DNA of 64,000 bases from Amycolatopsis lexingtonensis (GCF_014873755.1 NZ_JADBEG010000001.1:4280501-4344500), one strand, 5' to 3'. Shown: positions 10,096 through 20,119, numbered from the stretch's first letter. Numbers and translations are program-made. The notes: generated from the letters alone by a model not told the origin.

Positions 10096-10866
10096 TCAGA
10101 GCGCGGCCGGCTCGGGCTTGCCGGCGTACTTGACGTAGCCGTGCTCCTCGAGCTCGTCCGCCAGCTCCTTGCCGCCCGACTCGACGATCTTGCCGCCGGC
10201 GAAGACGTGCACGAAGTCCGGCGTGATGTGCCGCAGGATCCGGGTGTAGTGCGTGATCAGCATGACGCCGACCTCGCTCGAAGCCTTGTACGCGTTCACG
10301 CCCTCGGAGACGACGCGCAGGGCGTCGACGTCCAGACCGGAGTCGGTCTCGTCGAGGATGGCGAACTTCGGCTTGAGCAGCGCCAGCTGCAGGATCTCGT
10401 GGCGCTTCTTCTCGCCGCCGGAGAAGCCCTCGTTGACCGAGCGCTCGGCGAACTCCTGCGAGATCTCGAGCTTGCCCATCTCCTCCTTGACCTCCTTGAC
10501 CCAGTGGCGCAGCTTGGGGGCCTCGCCACGGACCGCGGTGGCCGCGGTGCGGAGGAAGTTGGACATGGACACGCCGGGCACCTCGACCGGGTACTGCATG
10601 GCCAGGAAGAGGCCGGCGCGGGCGCGCTCGTCGACGCTCATCTCGAGGACGTTCTCGCCGTCGAGCAGCACCTCGCCGGAGGTGACGTCGTACTTCGGGT
10701 GCCCGGCGATGGCGTAGGACAGCGTGGACTTGCCCGAGCCGTTCGGGCCCATGATCGCGTGCGTCTCGCCCGACTTGATGGTCAGGTTGACGCCCTTGAG
10801 GATCTCCTTGGCGCCTTCGTCGGTCGTGACCGAGGCGTGGAGGTCCTTGATTTCCAGGGTAGCCAT
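10096..10866 (-). CDS. sufC: Fe-S cluster assembly ATPase SufC
   Basis: A 256-aa ABC-type ATPase: Walker [10 protein letters not shown], signature [13 protein letters not shown], Walker [18 protein letters not shown] and a downstream switch His (LITHYTRIL). The DETDSGLD form of Walker B is characteristic of SufC. It forms the SufBC2D scaffold complex that builds Fe-S clusters in the cytoplasm. It lies 32 bp after sufD in the suf operon. Confidence 0.97.
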   Translation of the reverse strand: MATLEIKDLHASVTTDEGAKEILKGVNLTIKSGETHAIMGPNGSGKSTLSYAIAGHPKYDVTSGEVLLDGENVLEMSVDERARAGLFLAMQYPVEVPGVSMSNFLRTAATAVRGEAPKLRHWVKEVKEEMGKLEISQEFAERSVNEGFSGGEKKRHEILQLALLKPKFAILDETDSGLDVDALRVVSEGVNAYKASSEVGVMLITHYTRILRHITPDFVHVFAGGKIVESGGKELADELEEHGYVKYAGKPEPAAL

Positions 10867-10898
10867 TCTTCGTTTCCTAAAGTCTGTGGTGGACGGCG

Positions 10899-12071
10899 TC
10901 AGGCGCCAACGGCTTCGAGCTCGGCCTCGATCGCGGCTTCGAGGCGCTCGCGCACCTCGGGGACGTCGATCTTCACCAGGATCTCGTGGAAGAACCCGCG
11001 CACGACCAGGCGCCGCGCGGCTTCTTCGGCGATCCCGCGCGACTGGAGGTAGAACAACTGCTCGTCGTCGAACCTTCCCGTCGCGCTCGCGTGGCCGGCG
11101 CCTTCGATCTCGCCGGTCTCGATCTCGAGGTTCGGCACCGAGTCCGCGCGGGCCCCGGGCGTGAGCACCAGGTTGCGGTTGAACTCGTAGGTGTCGGTGG
11201 CCTCGGCCGCGGCGCGGATCAGCACGTCGCCGATCCAGACCGTGTGCGCGCCCTCGCCCTGCAGCGCGCCCTTGTAACCCACCCGCGACTTGCAGTTCGG
11301 CACCGCGTGGTCGACGAAGAGGCGGTGCTCCTGGTGCTGGCCACCGTCGGCGAAGTAGACGCCGAGCATGTCGACGTCGCCGCCCTTGTCGGTGAAGGTC
11401 GCCGTCGGCGAGACGCGGACCAGGTCACCGCCGAGGGTGATCACGGTGTGCCGCAGCGCGGCGTCGCGGCCCAGCTTCAGGTGCTGCTCGGAGACGTGCA
11501 CCGCGTCGTCGGCCCAGTCCTGGACGCTGACCACGGTGACCTTGGCGCCGTCGCCGATGACGAACTCGACGTTGTCGGCGTAGGTGCCGGAGCCGACGTG
11601 GTCGAGCACGATCACGGCTTCGGCGAACGCCTCGGCACGGACCTGCAGGTGCCCGTAGGCGACCTTGTCCTCGCCCGGGCCGTGGATGCGCAGCACGGAC
11701 GGCTTCGACGCCTTCGTCTCCTTGGGCACCGTCACGACGGTCGCCTTCTGGAACGAGGAGTACGCCTGGGCGGCGATGCGGTCGCTCGGGACGCCGGCCT
11801 GGCCGAGCCGCGAGTCGTCGCGGCCGACGGTCTCGATGGTCAGCTCGGGGGCGGCGTCGGCTTCCAGCGTGATCTCGCCGGTGGCGGGCGCGCTGCCGTC
11901 GTGCAGGCCGCGCAGCCGCTTCATCGGCGTGAAGCGCCAGTTCTCCTCACGGCCGCCGGGGACCTCGAAGGCCTCGACGTCGTAGGAGGTGAAGCGCTCC
12001 GCGCGGGAGGCCGCCGGAATGACGGCCCCCTCGCGGAGCGACTCCGAAACGTTGTTCTCGGTAACCGACAT
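10899..12071 (-). CDS. sufD: Fe-S cluster assembly protein SufD
   Basis: A 390-aa beta-helix protein of the SufB/SufD family, shorter than SufB. It has [20 protein letters not shown] at the N-terminus and, near the C-terminus, [20 protein letters not shown], the conserved SufD region with the His used in cluster assembly, followed by the SufC-interaction end ([13 protein letters not shown]). It partners SufB and SufC in the scaffold. It starts 2 bp after the sufB stop. Confidence 0.95.
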   Translation of the reverse strand: MSVTENNVSESLREGAVIPAASRAERFTSYDVEAFEVPGGREENWRFTPMKRLRGLHDGSAPATGEITLEADAAPELTIETVGRDDSRLGQAGVPSDRIAAQAYSSFQKATVVTVPKETKASKPSVLRIHGPGEDKVAYGHLQVRAEAFAEAVIVLDHVGSGTYADNVEFVIGDGAKVTVVSVQDWADDAVHVSEQHLKLGRDAALRHTVITLGGDLVRVSPTATFTDKGGDVDMLGVYFADGGQHQEHRLFVDHAVPNCKSRVGYKGALQGEGAHTVWIGDVLIRAAAEATDTYEFNRNLVLTPGARADSVPNLEIETGEIEGAGHASATGRFDDEQLFYLQSRGIAEEAARRLVVRGFFHEILVKIDVPEVRERLEAAIEAELEAVGA

Positions 12072-12073
12072 GA

Positions 12074-13522
12074 CTAGCCGACGGACCCTTCCATCTGGAG
12101 CTCGATCAGGCGGTTCAGCTCGAGCGCGTACTCCATCGGCAGCTCACGGGCGATCGGCTCCACGAAGCCGCGCACGATCATCGCCATCGCTTCGGCCTCG
12201 TCGAGACCGCGCGACATCAGGTAGAACAGCTGGTCCTCGCTGACCTTGGACACCGTGGCTTCGTGGCCCATGGACACCTCGTCGTTGCGGATGTCCACGT
12301 ACGGGTACGTGTCCGACCGCGAGATGGTGTCGACGAGCAGCGCGTCGCAGACCACGCTGGAGCGCGAGTGGTGCGCCCGCTTCGCCACGCGGACCAGGCC
12401 GCGGTAGGAGGTGCGGCCGCCGCCGCGCGCCACCGACTTCGACACGATGGTCGAGGAGGTGTGCGGCGCGAGGTGCTCCATCTTGGCGCCCGCGTCCTGG
12501 TGCTGGCCCTCGCCCGCGAACGCGACCGACAGGACCTCGCCCTTGGCGTGCTCGCCCATGAGGAACACCGACGGGTACTTCATCGTCACCTTGGAACCGA
12601 TGTTGCCGTCGATCCATTCCATGGTCGCGCCCTCTTCGCACTTGGCGCGCTTGGTGACCAGGTTGTAGACGTTGTTCGACCAGTTCTGGATGGTCGTGTA
12701 GCGGCAGCGGGCGCCCTTCTTGACGATGATCTCCACGACCGCCGAGTGCAGCGAGTCGGACTGGTAGATCGGCGCCGTGCAGCCCTCGACGTAGTGCACG
12801 TACGCACCTTCGTCGACGATGATCAGGGTGCGCTCGAACTGGCCCATGTTCTCGGTGTTGATCCGGAAGTAGGCCTGCAGCGGGATGTCCACGTGCACGC
12901 CCTTCGGCACGTAGATGAACGAGCCGCCGGACCAGACCGCCGTGTTCAGCGCGGAGAACTTGTTGTCGCCGGCCGGGATGACCGAGCCGAAGTACTCCTC
13001 GAACAGCTCCGGCTGCTCGCGCAGCGCGGTGTCCGTGTCGAGGAAGAGCACGCCCTGCTTCTCGAGGTCCTCGCGGATCGAGTGGTAGACGACCTCGGAC
13101 TCGTACTGGGCCGCGACACCGGCGACGAGGCGCTGCTTCTCCGCCTCGGGGATGCCGAGCTTGTCGTACGTGTTCTTGATGTCTTCGGGCAGGTCTTCCC
13201 AGCTCGCAGCCTGCTTCTCGCTGGAGCGGACGAAGTACTTGATGTTGTCGAAGTCGATCCCGGAGAGGTCGGCCCCCCAGTTGGGCATGGGCTTCTTCTC
13301 GAAGAGCTTGAGCGCCTTGAGTCGCGCTTCGCGCATCCACTCCGGCTCGGACTTCTTCCCGGAGATGTCGGTGACGACATCTTCGTTCAGCCCGCGACGG
13401 GCGCTGGCGCCCGCCTCGTCGGAGTCGGCCCAGCCGAACGCGTACTTGCCAAGGGACTCGATGGTCTCTTCCTGGCTCAGTGGCGCGGTGGTGGGAGTGC
13501 GCTGCTCGGCAGCGGCAGTCAT
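12074..13522 (-). CDS. sufB: Fe-S cluster assembly protein SufB
   Basis: A 482-aa core scaffold subunit. It has the family landmarks [33 protein letters not shown] with the conserved Cys region, [18 protein letters not shown] and the C-terminal [20 protein letters not shown]. No intein is present, unlike the SufB of M. tuberculosis. The ATG at 13522 overlaps the sufR stop (ATGA), with a GGAGG site inside the end of sufR, so sufR and sufB are coupled. Confidence 0.97.
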   Translation of the reverse strand: MTAAAEQRTPTTAPLSQEETIESLGKYAFGWADSDEAGASARRGLNEDVVTDISGKKSEPEWMREARLKALKLFEKKPMPNWGADLSGIDFDNIKYFVRSSEKQAASWEDLPEDIKNTYDKLGIPEAEKQRLVAGVAAQYESEVVYHSIREDLEKQGVLFLDTDTALREQPELFEEYFGSVIPAGDNKFSALNTAVWSGGSFIYVPKGVHVDIPLQAYFRINTENMGQFERTLIIVDEGAYVHYVEGCTAPIYQSDSLHSAVVEIIVKKGARCRYTTIQNWSNNVYNLVTKRAKCEEGATMEWIDGNIGSKVTMKYPSVFLMGEHAKGEVLSVAFAGEGQHQDAGAKMEHLAPHTSSTIVSKSVARGGGRTSYRGLVRVAKRAHHSRSSVVCDALLVDTISRSDTYPYVDIRNDEVSMGHEATVSKVSEDQLFYLMSRGLDEAEAMAMIVRGFVEPIARELPMEYALELNRLIELQMEGSVG

Positions 13523-14337
13523 GCGGGTTTCCCTCCATTCGGGATCCGTGCTGTGCGCCCTGAGGGCACCGTGCTGCCCGGCTCGGGATGGGCCGGGTTG
13601 TTACCCGCCGGAACGGGAACGTGTGTGGTGCACGCGGAGTCACCGCGCGCGATGGTCGCCAGTCGCTGGACGTGGGTGCCCAGCAGCTGCGCGAACGCCT
13701 CGGTCTCGGCCTCGCAGAGCTGCGGGAACTCCGCGGCCACGTGGGCGACCGGGCAGTGGTGCTGGCAAAGCTGCGCTCCGACGTTCTGACCGGGCGCCGG
13801 AGCACCGACCTGACGGGTCGACGCAGCGTAGCCCTCCCTGGTCAACGCGGTCGCCAGGGCCTCGGCGCGTGCCGCGGGATCACTCGATCCGGTGATCGCC
13901 GAGCGGTGCGGCCCGACCAGCTTCTCGATGCGGCGCTCGGCGAAGGCGCGTACGGCGTCTTCACCGGCGTGCTCGGCGAGGAAGCGGATGGCGGAGACGG
14001 CGAGGTCGTCGTAGGCGTGACCGAACCGGGCGCGGCCGGGCTCGGTGAGCAGGAACAGCTTCGCGGGACGACCCCGGCCCCGGGGTCCGCGGCGCGGCGC
14101 GTCCCGGCTCTCGGCCTCGCCGTCGGCGAGCAGCGCGTCCAGGTGCCGGCGGACGGCCGCCGGGCTGATGCCGAGCTGCTCGGCGACCACGACGGCGGTC
14201 ATGGGACCCTGTTCCAGGAGCAGCCGGGCAACCTCTTGGCGGGTCTTGCCCTCGGCGCTGACCTGCGACGGGACAGCGGGGAGCGCGGCACGCGGCATGT
14301 CGCCGCCCGCCTGGTCACCCGCCTCCGTCTTTTTCAC
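13519..14337 (-). CDS. sufR: Fe-S-sensing transcriptional regulator SufR
   Basis: A 272-aa protein from GTG 14337. An N-terminal winged helix-turn-helix ([20 protein letters not shown], then [20 protein letters not shown]) with a basic [17 protein letters not shown] hinge is followed by a C-terminal domain with cluster-ligand candidates LCQHHC, FPQLC and SAC. In cyanobacteria and mycobacteria SufR carries a 4Fe-4S cluster and represses the suf operon; loss of the cluster relieves repression. It is the first gene of the operon and divergent from mptB. The same frame stays open far upstream across mptB antisense, but homology ends here and the operator overlaps this start. Confidence 0.92.
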   Translation of the reverse strand: MKKTEAGDQAGGDMPRAALPAVPSQVSAEGKTRQEVARLLLEQGPMTAVVVAEQLGISPAAVRRHLDALLADGEAESRDAPRRGPRGRGRPAKLFLLTEPGRARFGHAYDDLAVSAIRFLAEHAGEDAVRAFAERRIEKLVGPHRSAITGSSDPAARAEALATALTREGYAASTRQVGAPAPGQNVGAQLCQHHCPVAHVAAEFPQLCEAETEAFAQLLGTHVQRLATIARGDSACTTHVPVPAGNNPAHPEPGSTVPSGRTARIPNGGKPA

Positions 14338-14348
14338 AACACAAGTGT
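14334..14348 (-). promoter_or_regulatory. Candidate SufR operator ACACT-N5-TGTGA over the sufR start
   Basis: Read on the minus strand the sequence is ACACT TGTGT TGTGA, and the GTG start of sufR lies inside the right half. It also contains the smaller inverted repeat ACAC-N2-GTGT (14339-14348). I recall ACACT-N5-TGTGA as the SufR box reported for M. tuberculosis; this is from memory and unchecked. The position would let SufR block its own operon. Confidence 0.55.
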
Positions 14349-14418
14349 GTCTTATTTCCCCCCGGTCGGCAAAGGCGGGGTGTCCGGCAGTGATCCGACT
14401 CACTCCGGGCCGGACCGA

Positions 14419-14430
14419 TACCCTGCACCC
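14419..14430 (+). promoter_or_regulatory. -10 element (TACCCT) of a leaderless mptB transcript
   Basis: TACCCT at 14419-14424 is followed by 6 nt and then GTG 14431, and no ribosome site is present. This spacing places the transcription start on the start codon. Confidence 0.5.
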
Positions 14431-16089
14431 GTGGCAGTGGGCGAACAGGATCAGCAGGCGACGGTGATCGCGACCGAACGTGCCCACCCCGTGACGCTTT
14501 CGCCCGTCCACCCCCGCGAACCGCTCCCCCTCGAGGCCGCCGAGCAGCGCGGGCTCAACGTCGTGCGCCGGTTCGGCACGGTCGGGTCGCTCTTCCTCGC
14601 CCTCGGCTCGCTCGGCGCCGGCGCCGCCCCGGTGATCAACCCGGTGCAGGAGATCCCGGTGCTGCGGCTGTTCACCCGGATCCCGACGGTGTCGCTGGCC
14701 ATCGCCATCTCCGGGATGGGCATCCTGGTGCTGAGCTGGCTGATGCTCGGCCGGTTCGCCCGCCCCGACCGCGCGCGGCTCGCGTCGCAGGGCCAGCTCG
14801 CCCGCACCATCGCGCTGTGGGTGCTGCCGCTGCTGGTGATCCCGCCGCTGTTCTCCCGCGACGTCTACAGCTACCTCGCGCAGAGCGAGATCGTGCACCG
14901 CGGGATGGACCCGTACGTGCTCGGCCCGGCGCAGGCGCTCGGCGTCGCCGACCCGTACACCGCGGGCGTGTCGAACATGTGGCGCGAGACCCCGGCGCCG
15001 TACGGGCCGCTGGTGCTGCGCCTCGGCGGCTGGCTGGCGCCCCTGGCGGGCAACAGCATCGCGGTCGGCGTGCTGCTGCAGCGCGTGCTCGCGCTGGCCG
15101 GCGTCGTCCTCATCGTCTGGGCGCTGCCGCGGCTGGCGCGCCGCTTCGGCGTCCAGCCCGCGACCGCGCTGTGGCTCGGCGCGCTGAACCCGCTGCTGAT
15201 CTTCCACTTCGTCGCCGGCGCCCACAACGACGCGCTCGCCGTCGGCCTGATGCTCGCCGGGCTGGAGGTGGGCATCCGGCGGCTGCCGATCCGGGTGAAG
15301 GGCGACACTCCCCCGCCACTGGCGCGGGGCGAGCTGCTCTACATCGGGCTCGGCGTGGCCATCATCACGCTCGGCGTCGCGGTGAAGCTGCCCGCGGTGT
15401 TCGCGCTGCCGTTCTTCGCCGTGATGGTCGCGCGGCGCTGGCACGGCAGGCTCAAGGACCTCTTCCTGGCGGGCGCGCCGATGGCGGCGTGGTTCGGGGT
15501 CGTGCTGGTCGCCGTCTGCTTCGGCACCGGGCTCGGCTTCGGCTGGTTCGGGGCGACGTTCAACACCCCGGGCCTGGTCCGCTCCTGGATCTCCCCCACC
15601 GCCGAGCTGGCCAACCTCTCCGGCGTCCTGGGCATCGCGCTCGGGCTCGGCAACCACACCAACGGCCTGGTGCCGATCCTCGGCGCGCTCGGCTACCTCG
15701 TCGCCGTCGCCATCACCTTCAAGTTCCTGTGGGACAGCTTCAAGTGGCGCTACCGGCCGATCATCGGGCTGGGCGTGTCGCTGGGCGCGGTGATGATCCT
15801 GCAGATCAACCTGCAGCCCTGGTACGTGCTGTGGGCGGTGATCCCGCTGGCCGCCGCGGCCGGGACGTCCCGCTTCCGGGTGGCCGCGACGGTGCTGTCC
15901 GCCGCCCTGCCGTTCCTGCTCCCGCCCACCGGCAGCACCTTCGACGGCCGCCCGTACGTGCTGCCCTTCGCCTACGTCGCGGCGATCGTCGTCTGCGGCG
16001 GCGGGATGCTGATCGTGCGGCGGCTGGCGCCCGTGCTGCTGTCCAGGCCGTCCCCGCGGCTGCCCGCGCGGGCCGAGCCCGTATCGTGA
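14431..16089 (+). CDS. mptB: MptB-like polyprenol-phosphomannose alpha-1,6-mannosyltransferase
   Basis: A 552-aa GT-C type glycosyltransferase with a short cytoplasmic N-terminus and about 12 hydrophobic segments. The acidic first-loop motif is FSRDVYSYLAQ, followed by YVLGPAQALGVADPY and APYGPL, as in MptA/MptB. Such enzymes use membrane-carried mannose-phosphate donors to extend the mannan core of lipomannan-type glycolipids on the outer face of the membrane. Gene order (divergent from sufR, followed by ABC genes) matches Rv1459c (mptB) of M. tuberculosis. GTG 14431 is preferred because of the -10 box 6 nt before it. Confidence 0.9.
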   Translation: MAVGEQDQQATVIATERAHPVTLSPVHPREPLPLEAAEQRGLNVVRRFGTVGSLFLALGSLGAGAAPVINPVQEIPVLRLFTRIPTVSLAIAISGMGILVLSWLMLGRFARPDRARLASQGQLARTIALWVLPLLVIPPLFSRDVYSYLAQSEIVHRGMDPYVLGPAQALGVADPYTAGVSNMWRETPAPYGPLVLRLGGWLAPLAGNSIAVGVLLQRVLALAGVVLIVWALPRLARRFGVQPATALWLGALNPLLIFHFVAGAHNDALAVGLMLAGLEVGIRRLPIRVKGDTPPPLARGELLYIGLGVAIITLGVAVKLPAVFALPFFAVMVARRWHGRLKDLFLAGAPMAAWFGVVLVAVCFGTGLGFGWFGATFNTPGLVRSWISPTAELANLSGVLGIALGLGNHTNGLVPILGALGYLVAVAITFKFLWDSFKWRYRPIIGLGVSLGAVMILQINLQPWYVLWAVIPLAAAAGTSRFRVAATVLSAALPFLLPPTGSTFDGRPYVLPFAYVAAIVVCGGGMLIVRRLAPVLLSRPSPRLPARAEPVS

Positions 16090-16095
16090 CCCGAT

Positions 16096-17022
16096 GTGAG
16101 TGCCCCCGCCGTCGAGATCACCGGGCTGGTCAAAAGCTACGGCTCCACCCGCGCGGTCGACGGTCTCGACCTGCGGATGGAGCGCGGCAGCCTGCTCGCC
16201 CTGCTCGGCCCGAACGGGGCCGGCAAGACCACCACCGTCGAGCTCTGCGAAGGCTTCCTCAAGCCTGACGCGGGCACGGTGCGCGTCCTCGGCCTCGACC
16301 CGGTCCGCGAGTCGGCGGCCCTGCGCCCCCGCGTCGGGATCATGCCCCAGGGCGGCGGCGCGTACCCGGGCGTCCGGGCCGACGAGATGCTGCGCCTGGT
16401 GGCGTCCTGCGCGGCGTCCCCGCTGGACCCGGCCTGGCTCCTGGAGACCCTCGGGCTGACGTCGGTGCGCCGCACGCCGTTCAAGCGCCTCTCCGGCGGC
16501 CAGCAGCAGCGGCTGTCACTGGCGTGCGCCCTGATCGGCCGGCCGGAGCTGGTGTTCCTCGACGAGCCGACCGCGGGCATGGACCCCCAGGCCCGGCGCC
16601 TGGTGTGGGACCTGCTGGCGGCCCTGCGCCGCGACGGCGTCTCGGTACTGCTGACCACGCACCTGATGGAGGAAGCGGAGGCGCTGGCCGACACGGTGGT
16701 GATCGTCGACCACGGCAAGGTCGTCGTTTCGGGCGCGCCCCAGTCGCTGACGATGGACGAAACCGGCGCGGCGGGGCTGCGGTTCAAGGCCCGCACGAGG
16801 CTCGACACGGCGTTGCTGACGGCGGCGCTGCCGGAGGGCTACACGGTCCGCGAGTCGGCCCCCGGCACGTACGTCGTGGTCGGCTCGGTCGACCCGCAGG
16901 TGGTCTCGACGGTCACGGCGTGGTGCGCCCAGCAGGGCGTGCTGCCCGAGGAACTGCAGGTGGGCAAGCGGACGCTCGAAGAGGTCTTCCTGGAACTGAC
17001 CGGACGGGAGCTGCGGGCATGA
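16096..17022 (+). CDS. ABC transporter ATP-binding protein (DrrA/NatA-like)
   Basis: A 308-aa ATPase: Walker A GPNGAGKTT, Q-loop IMPQGGGAYPG, signature LSGGQQQRLSLA, Walker B LVFLDEPTAGMDP and the switch His in LLTTHLMEEAEALAD. A C-terminal extension of about 90 residues is typical of drug and antibiotic exporters of the DrrA class. It forms an exporter with the permease whose ATG overlaps its stop. The pair sits where Rv1458c/Rv1457c lie in mycobacteria; its substrate is unknown, and its steady place beside mptB hints at a cell-envelope role (inference). Confidence 0.93.
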   Translation: MSAPAVEITGLVKSYGSTRAVDGLDLRMERGSLLALLGPNGAGKTTTVELCEGFLKPDAGTVRVLGLDPVRESAALRPRVGIMPQGGGAYPGVRADEMLRLVASCAASPLDPAWLLETLGLTSVRRTPFKRLSGGQQQRLSLACALIGRPELVFLDEPTAGMDPQARRLVWDLLAALRRDGVSVLLTTHLMEEAEALADTVVIVDHGKVVVSGAPQSLTMDETGAAGLRFKARTRLDTALLTAALPEGYTVRESAPGTYVVVGSVDPQVVSTVTAWCAQQGVLPEELQVGKRTLEEVFLELTGRELRA

Positions 17023-17801
17023 CTTTCGCTCCGGGCACGTTCACCCCGGCCCCGGGCCGCGGCTCGCTGGGCCGGATGCTGCGCACCCACGCGCGGGTCG
17101 AAGCGAGCCTGACGCTGCGCCACGGCGAACAGGTGCTGCTGACGCTCCTCATCCCGCTGGCGCTGCTGATCGGGCTGTCCCTTTTGGACATTCTGCCGGC
17201 GTCGTCACTGGGTTCTGTTCCGCGCGTGGACTGGATCACGCCTCGCATCCTGGCGCTGGCGGTGATGTCGTCGGCGTTCACCGGCCAGGCGATCGCCCTG
17301 GGCTTCGACCGCCGGTACGGCGTGCTGAAGCGCCTCTCGGCGACGGCGCTGCCACGCTGGCTGCTGGTGGCCGGGCGCGTGGTGGCGGCGCTGGTGGTGG
17401 TCGCGCTGCAGTCGGTGATCATCGGCGTGGTCGCGGCGTTCCTGGGCTGGTCGCCTTCGCTGTCCGGTCTGTTGTCGGCTCTTGTGCTGCTCGTCTTGGG
17501 GACGCTCGCGTTCGGCGCGTTGGGCGTGCTGCTGGGCGGCGCTTTGCGGGCCGAGGCGGTGCTGGCGCTGGCGAACGTGGTGTGGTTCGTGCTGCTGCTG
17601 GCGGGCGGGATCCTGCTGGCGCCGTCGTCGTTGCCGTCGGGGCTGGCTCGCGTGGTGGAGCTGCTGCCGTCGGGGGCGCTGGCGGAGGGAATGCGAGCGG
17701 CCCTGGTGGACGGGGCTTTCGCGCCCGGTCCGATGGCGGTGCTGGCGGTGTGGGCGGTGCTCGCGGGAGCGCTGGCTTCGCGGACGACGAAGCTCACCTG
17801 A
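17019..17801 (+). CDS. ABC-2 type transporter permease
   Basis: A 260-aa protein starting at the ATG that overlaps the ATPase stop (ATGA). It has six hydrophobic segments, starting with VLLTLLIPLALLIGLSLLDI, and the ABC-2 pattern AGGILLAPSSLPSGLARVVE followed by LLPSGALAEGMRAAL near the C-terminus. It would form the membrane channel for the adjacent ATPase. Translational coupling suggests tight stoichiometry. Confidence 0.93.
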   Translation: MTFAPGTFTPAPGRGSLGRMLRTHARVEASLTLRHGEQVLLTLLIPLALLIGLSLLDILPASSLGSVPRVDWITPRILALAVMSSAFTGQAIALGFDRRYGVLKRLSATALPRWLLVAGRVVAALVVVALQSVIIGVVAAFLGWSPSLSGLLSALVLLVLGTLAFGALGVLLGGALRAEAVLALANVVWFVLLLAGGILLAPSSLPSGLARVVELLPSGALAEGMRAALVDGAFAPGPMAVLAVWAVLAGALASRTTKLT

Positions 17802-17894
17802 GTCCGAACGGCACCGGGTAGAACTGACCTCACGAACCGGCCGCCGCTGCGCCAAGGTCGTCCGGACACATCCGGGACCGAGGGGGCAGTTCAC

Positions 17895-18089
17895 ATGGTT
17901 TCGAAAACCCGCGTCTTCCTGATCCTGCTCCTCCTGCTGGTGGTGGCGATCGGCGTGCTCGTCCTGCTTCTCAAGCTGGACGCGGGCGCCTTCTGGATCA
18001 AGACCGCGCCGATCGCCGTCCTCGGGTTCGGCGCCGTCTTCGCGCAGTCGATGGGCTTCTTCCAGAAGAAGGCCAAGAAGACCGAGTGA
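17895..18089 (+). CDS. Small two-helix membrane protein, unknown
   Basis: A 64-aa protein with two hydrophobic helices (VFLILLLLLVVAIGVLVLLL and TAPIAVLGFGAVFAQSMGFF) and a basic tail KKAKKTE. A GGGGG ribosome site lies 7-8 nt before the ATG. It sits between the ABC exporter and the heme A synthase gene. I do not recognise the family. The short length and clear start and ribosome site argue that it is real; the function is unknown. Confidence 0.7.
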   Translation: MVSKTRVFLILLLLLVVAIGVLVLLLKLDAGAFWIKTAPIAVLGFGAVFAQSMGFFQKKAKKTE

Positions 18090-18160
18090 CCTTGGTCCCT
18101 TGCGCCGGCTGAGCCATTGTGGGCGCCGGGACCTGCCGAAAGCCGCGTTTCCGCGCGCTC

Positions 18161-18172
18161 TACCATCGATGT
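18161..18172 (+). promoter_or_regulatory. -10 element (TACCAT) of a leaderless ctaA transcript
   Basis: TACCAT at 18161-18166 is followed by 6 nt and then GTG 18173, with no ribosome site visible. Confidence 0.45.
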
Positions 18173-19138
18173 GTGCCGTTCACCAGCCTCGTCGCCCGTC
18201 TGCCGTTTCCGTCCGCCGCCGTGCAGCGGGCCGTCGGGATCGCCGCGGTCCTCGCGCAGGCGCTGATCGGCGTCACCGGCTCCATCGTGCGCGTCACCGG
18301 GTCCGGGCTCGGCTGCCCGACCTGGCCGCAGTGCGTCGCGGGCAGCCTCGTGCCGAAGCACGACTCCGGGATCGACGCGCTCAACCAGTGGATCGAGTTC
18401 GGCAACCGGATGCTCACCGGCGTCGTCATCGCCGTCGCCGCGGTCGCCGTCGTCACCGCGTGGCGCGTGCAGATCGACCACCCGGGCCGCAAGCGGCTGG
18501 TGAAGCTGGCCTGGACGATGCCTGGCGGCGTCGTGCTGCAGGCCGTCGTCGGCGGCCTCACCGTGCTCGCGAAGCTGGAGTGGTGGACGGTCGCGATCCA
18601 CTTCCTCGCCACGACCCCGCTCGTCTGGCTCGCCGTGCTGCTGCTGCGCGCGTTCCGCGAAGGCGACGAGCCCGCGAAGCCGCTGGTCCCCGCCGCCGGC
18701 CGGGGCATCCTGGTCGCGCTGGCCGTCGTGATGTGGCTCGTCCTCGCGGCGGGCACCACGGTCACCGGCGCCGGCCCGCACAGCGGCGACATCAACACCC
18801 ACCGCCTGAACGCCCCGGTCGAAGCACTCGCCCAGGTCCACGGCGGACTCCTGGTGCTGTACCTGCTGCTGCTCGCGGTGTTCGGCCTCCAACTGATGCG
18901 CGTCGGCGCGCCGAAGAGCCTGTGGCGGCGCTACACGGCGGTCTGGGTGATCGCGCTGGCACAGGGCGGACTCGGGTCGCTGCAGTACGCGCTGGGCGTG
19001 CCGGAAGCGATGGTGTCCTTCCACGTGCTCGGCGCGATGGCGGTCATCATCGCGACGGCGACCCTGTGGACGGGCAGCCGCGACCGCGGCCCGGTGGTCT
19101 CACTGGAACCCGCCCCGCGCGAACTCGCCGCCGCCTGA
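18173..19138 (+). CDS. ctaA: Heme A synthase (CtaA/COX15 family)
   Basis: A 321-aa membrane protein with eight hydrophobic segments in two related halves. Family landmarks include IVRVTGSGLGCPTWPQC, with the Cys pair found in bacterial CtaA, NRMLTGVV, VHGGL with a heme-ligand His, and the second-half AGTTVTGAGPHSGD and SFHVLGAM. It oxidises the C8 methyl of heme O to the formyl group of heme A for aa3-type cytochrome oxidase. The partner ctaB is 9 kb downstream in the same block. The start at GTG 18173 is supported by the -10 box 6 nt upstream. Confidence 0.92.
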   Translation: MPFTSLVARLPFPSAAVQRAVGIAAVLAQALIGVTGSIVRVTGSGLGCPTWPQCVAGSLVPKHDSGIDALNQWIEFGNRMLTGVVIAVAAVAVVTAWRVQIDHPGRKRLVKLAWTMPGGVVLQAVVGGLTVLAKLEWWTVAIHFLATTPLVWLAVLLLRAFREGDEPAKPLVPAAGRGILVALAVVMWLVLAAGTTVTGAGPHSGDINTHRLNAPVEALAQVHGGLLVLYLLLLAVFGLQLMRVGAPKSLWRRYTAVWVIALAQGGLGSLQYALGVPEAMVSFHVLGAMAVIIATATLWTGSRDRGPVVSLEPAPRELAAA

Positions 19139-19188
19139 CCGCAACGAACGCTTAACTCCACGTCGGCGTGCCCGTTTCGCCCGTGGGT

Positions 19189-19201
19189 TACTGTTCGCGC
19201 C
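19189..19201 (+). promoter_or_regulatory. -10 element (TACTGT) of a leaderless desaturase transcript
   Basis: TACTGT at 19189-19194 is followed by 7 nt and then ATG 19202, with no ribosome site. Confidence 0.45.
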
Positions 19202-20119
19202 ATGACCTCGCGCGCCGCCCCCAAGCCGCTGATCTCCCATCGCCGCGGCACGGGCGAGATGATCGTGCTCAAGACGTTCCTGCTCGTGCCGTTCGCGGCG
19301 CTGCTCATCGCGATCCCGCTGGTCTGGGGCTGGGGCATGACCTGGCTCGACCTGATCCTCGCCGCGGTGTTCTACGTCTTCGCGACGCTGGGCGTGACGG
19401 TCGGCTACCACCGCTACTTCACCCACGGCGCCTTCAAGGCCTCGCGCCCGCTGCGGGTGGCGCTGGCCATCGCGGGCAGCATGGCGGTCCAGGGTTCGGT
19501 GATCTTCTGGGTGGCCAGCCACCGCCGCCACCACGCGTTCGCCGACCGCGAGGGCGACCCGCACTCCCCCTGGCTGTTCGGCACCTCCCCGGCGGCGCTG
19601 CTGCGCGGCTTCTGGCATGCGCACATGGGCTGGATGTTCGGCCGCGAGGTCACCAACGCGGACCGCTTCGCCCCCGACCTGGTCGCGGACGACGACCTGC
19701 GCTGGGTGAACCGCTACTTCTGGCTGTGGATCACGCTGAGCCTCGCGCTGCCGGCGGTCTTGGGCGGCCTGCTTTCGTGGTCGTGGTGGGGCTTCGTGAC
19801 GGCGTTCTTCTGGGCCGGGCTGGTGCGGATCGCGTTCCTGCACCACGTTTCGTGGTCGGTGAATTCGGTGTGCCACTTGATCGGTGAGCGGCCGTTCGCG
19901 AGCCGCGACAAGGCGGCGAACTTCTGGCCGCTGGCGGTGTTGTCGATGGGCGAGTCGTGGCACAACTCGCACCACGCGGACCCGACGTGCGCGCGGCACG
20001 GGGTGCTGCGGGGGCAGGTGGATATCTCGGCGCGGGTGATCCGGACGTTCGAGCAGCTCGGCTGGGCGACGGACGTGCGCTGGCCGCGGGCGGATCGCCT
20101 CGCTGCTAAGCGGGCCTAG
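19202..20119 (+). CDS. Acyl-CoA/acyl-lipid desaturase (delta-9 type)
   Basis: A 305-aa integral membrane di-iron enzyme with the three histidine boxes of the stearoyl-CoA desaturase class: GYHRYFTHGAF, ASHRRHHAFAD and ESWHNSHHADP, set among four membrane helices. It should introduce a cis double bond in long-chain acyl chains using O2 and reducing equivalents, adjusting membrane fluidity. The stop TAG lies inside an 18-bp perfect palindrome that may end transcription. It is immediately followed by the low-GC island with transposase debris. Confidence 0.92.
   Translation: MTSRAAPKPLISHRRGTGEMIVLKTFLLVPFAALLIAIPLVWGWGMTWLDLILAAVFYVFATLGVTVGYHRYFTHGAFKASRPLRVALAIAGSMAVQGSVIFWVASHRRHHAFADREGDPHSPWLFGTSPAALLRGFWHAHMGWMFGREVTNADRFAPDLVADDDLRWVNRYFWLWITLSLALPAVLGGLLSWSWWGFVTAFFWAGLVRIAFLHHVSWSVNSVCHLIGERPFASRDKAANFWPLAVLSMGESWHNSHHADPTCARHGVLRGQVDISARVIRTFEQLGWATDVRWPRADRLAAKRA

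Noticed and set aside
13519..15657. A 712-codon open frame that would extend SufR upstream through the mptB region
   Set aside because: Homology and domain structure of SufR begin near 14337; the upstream part is antisense to mptB and low-complexity, typical of high-GC shadow frames.
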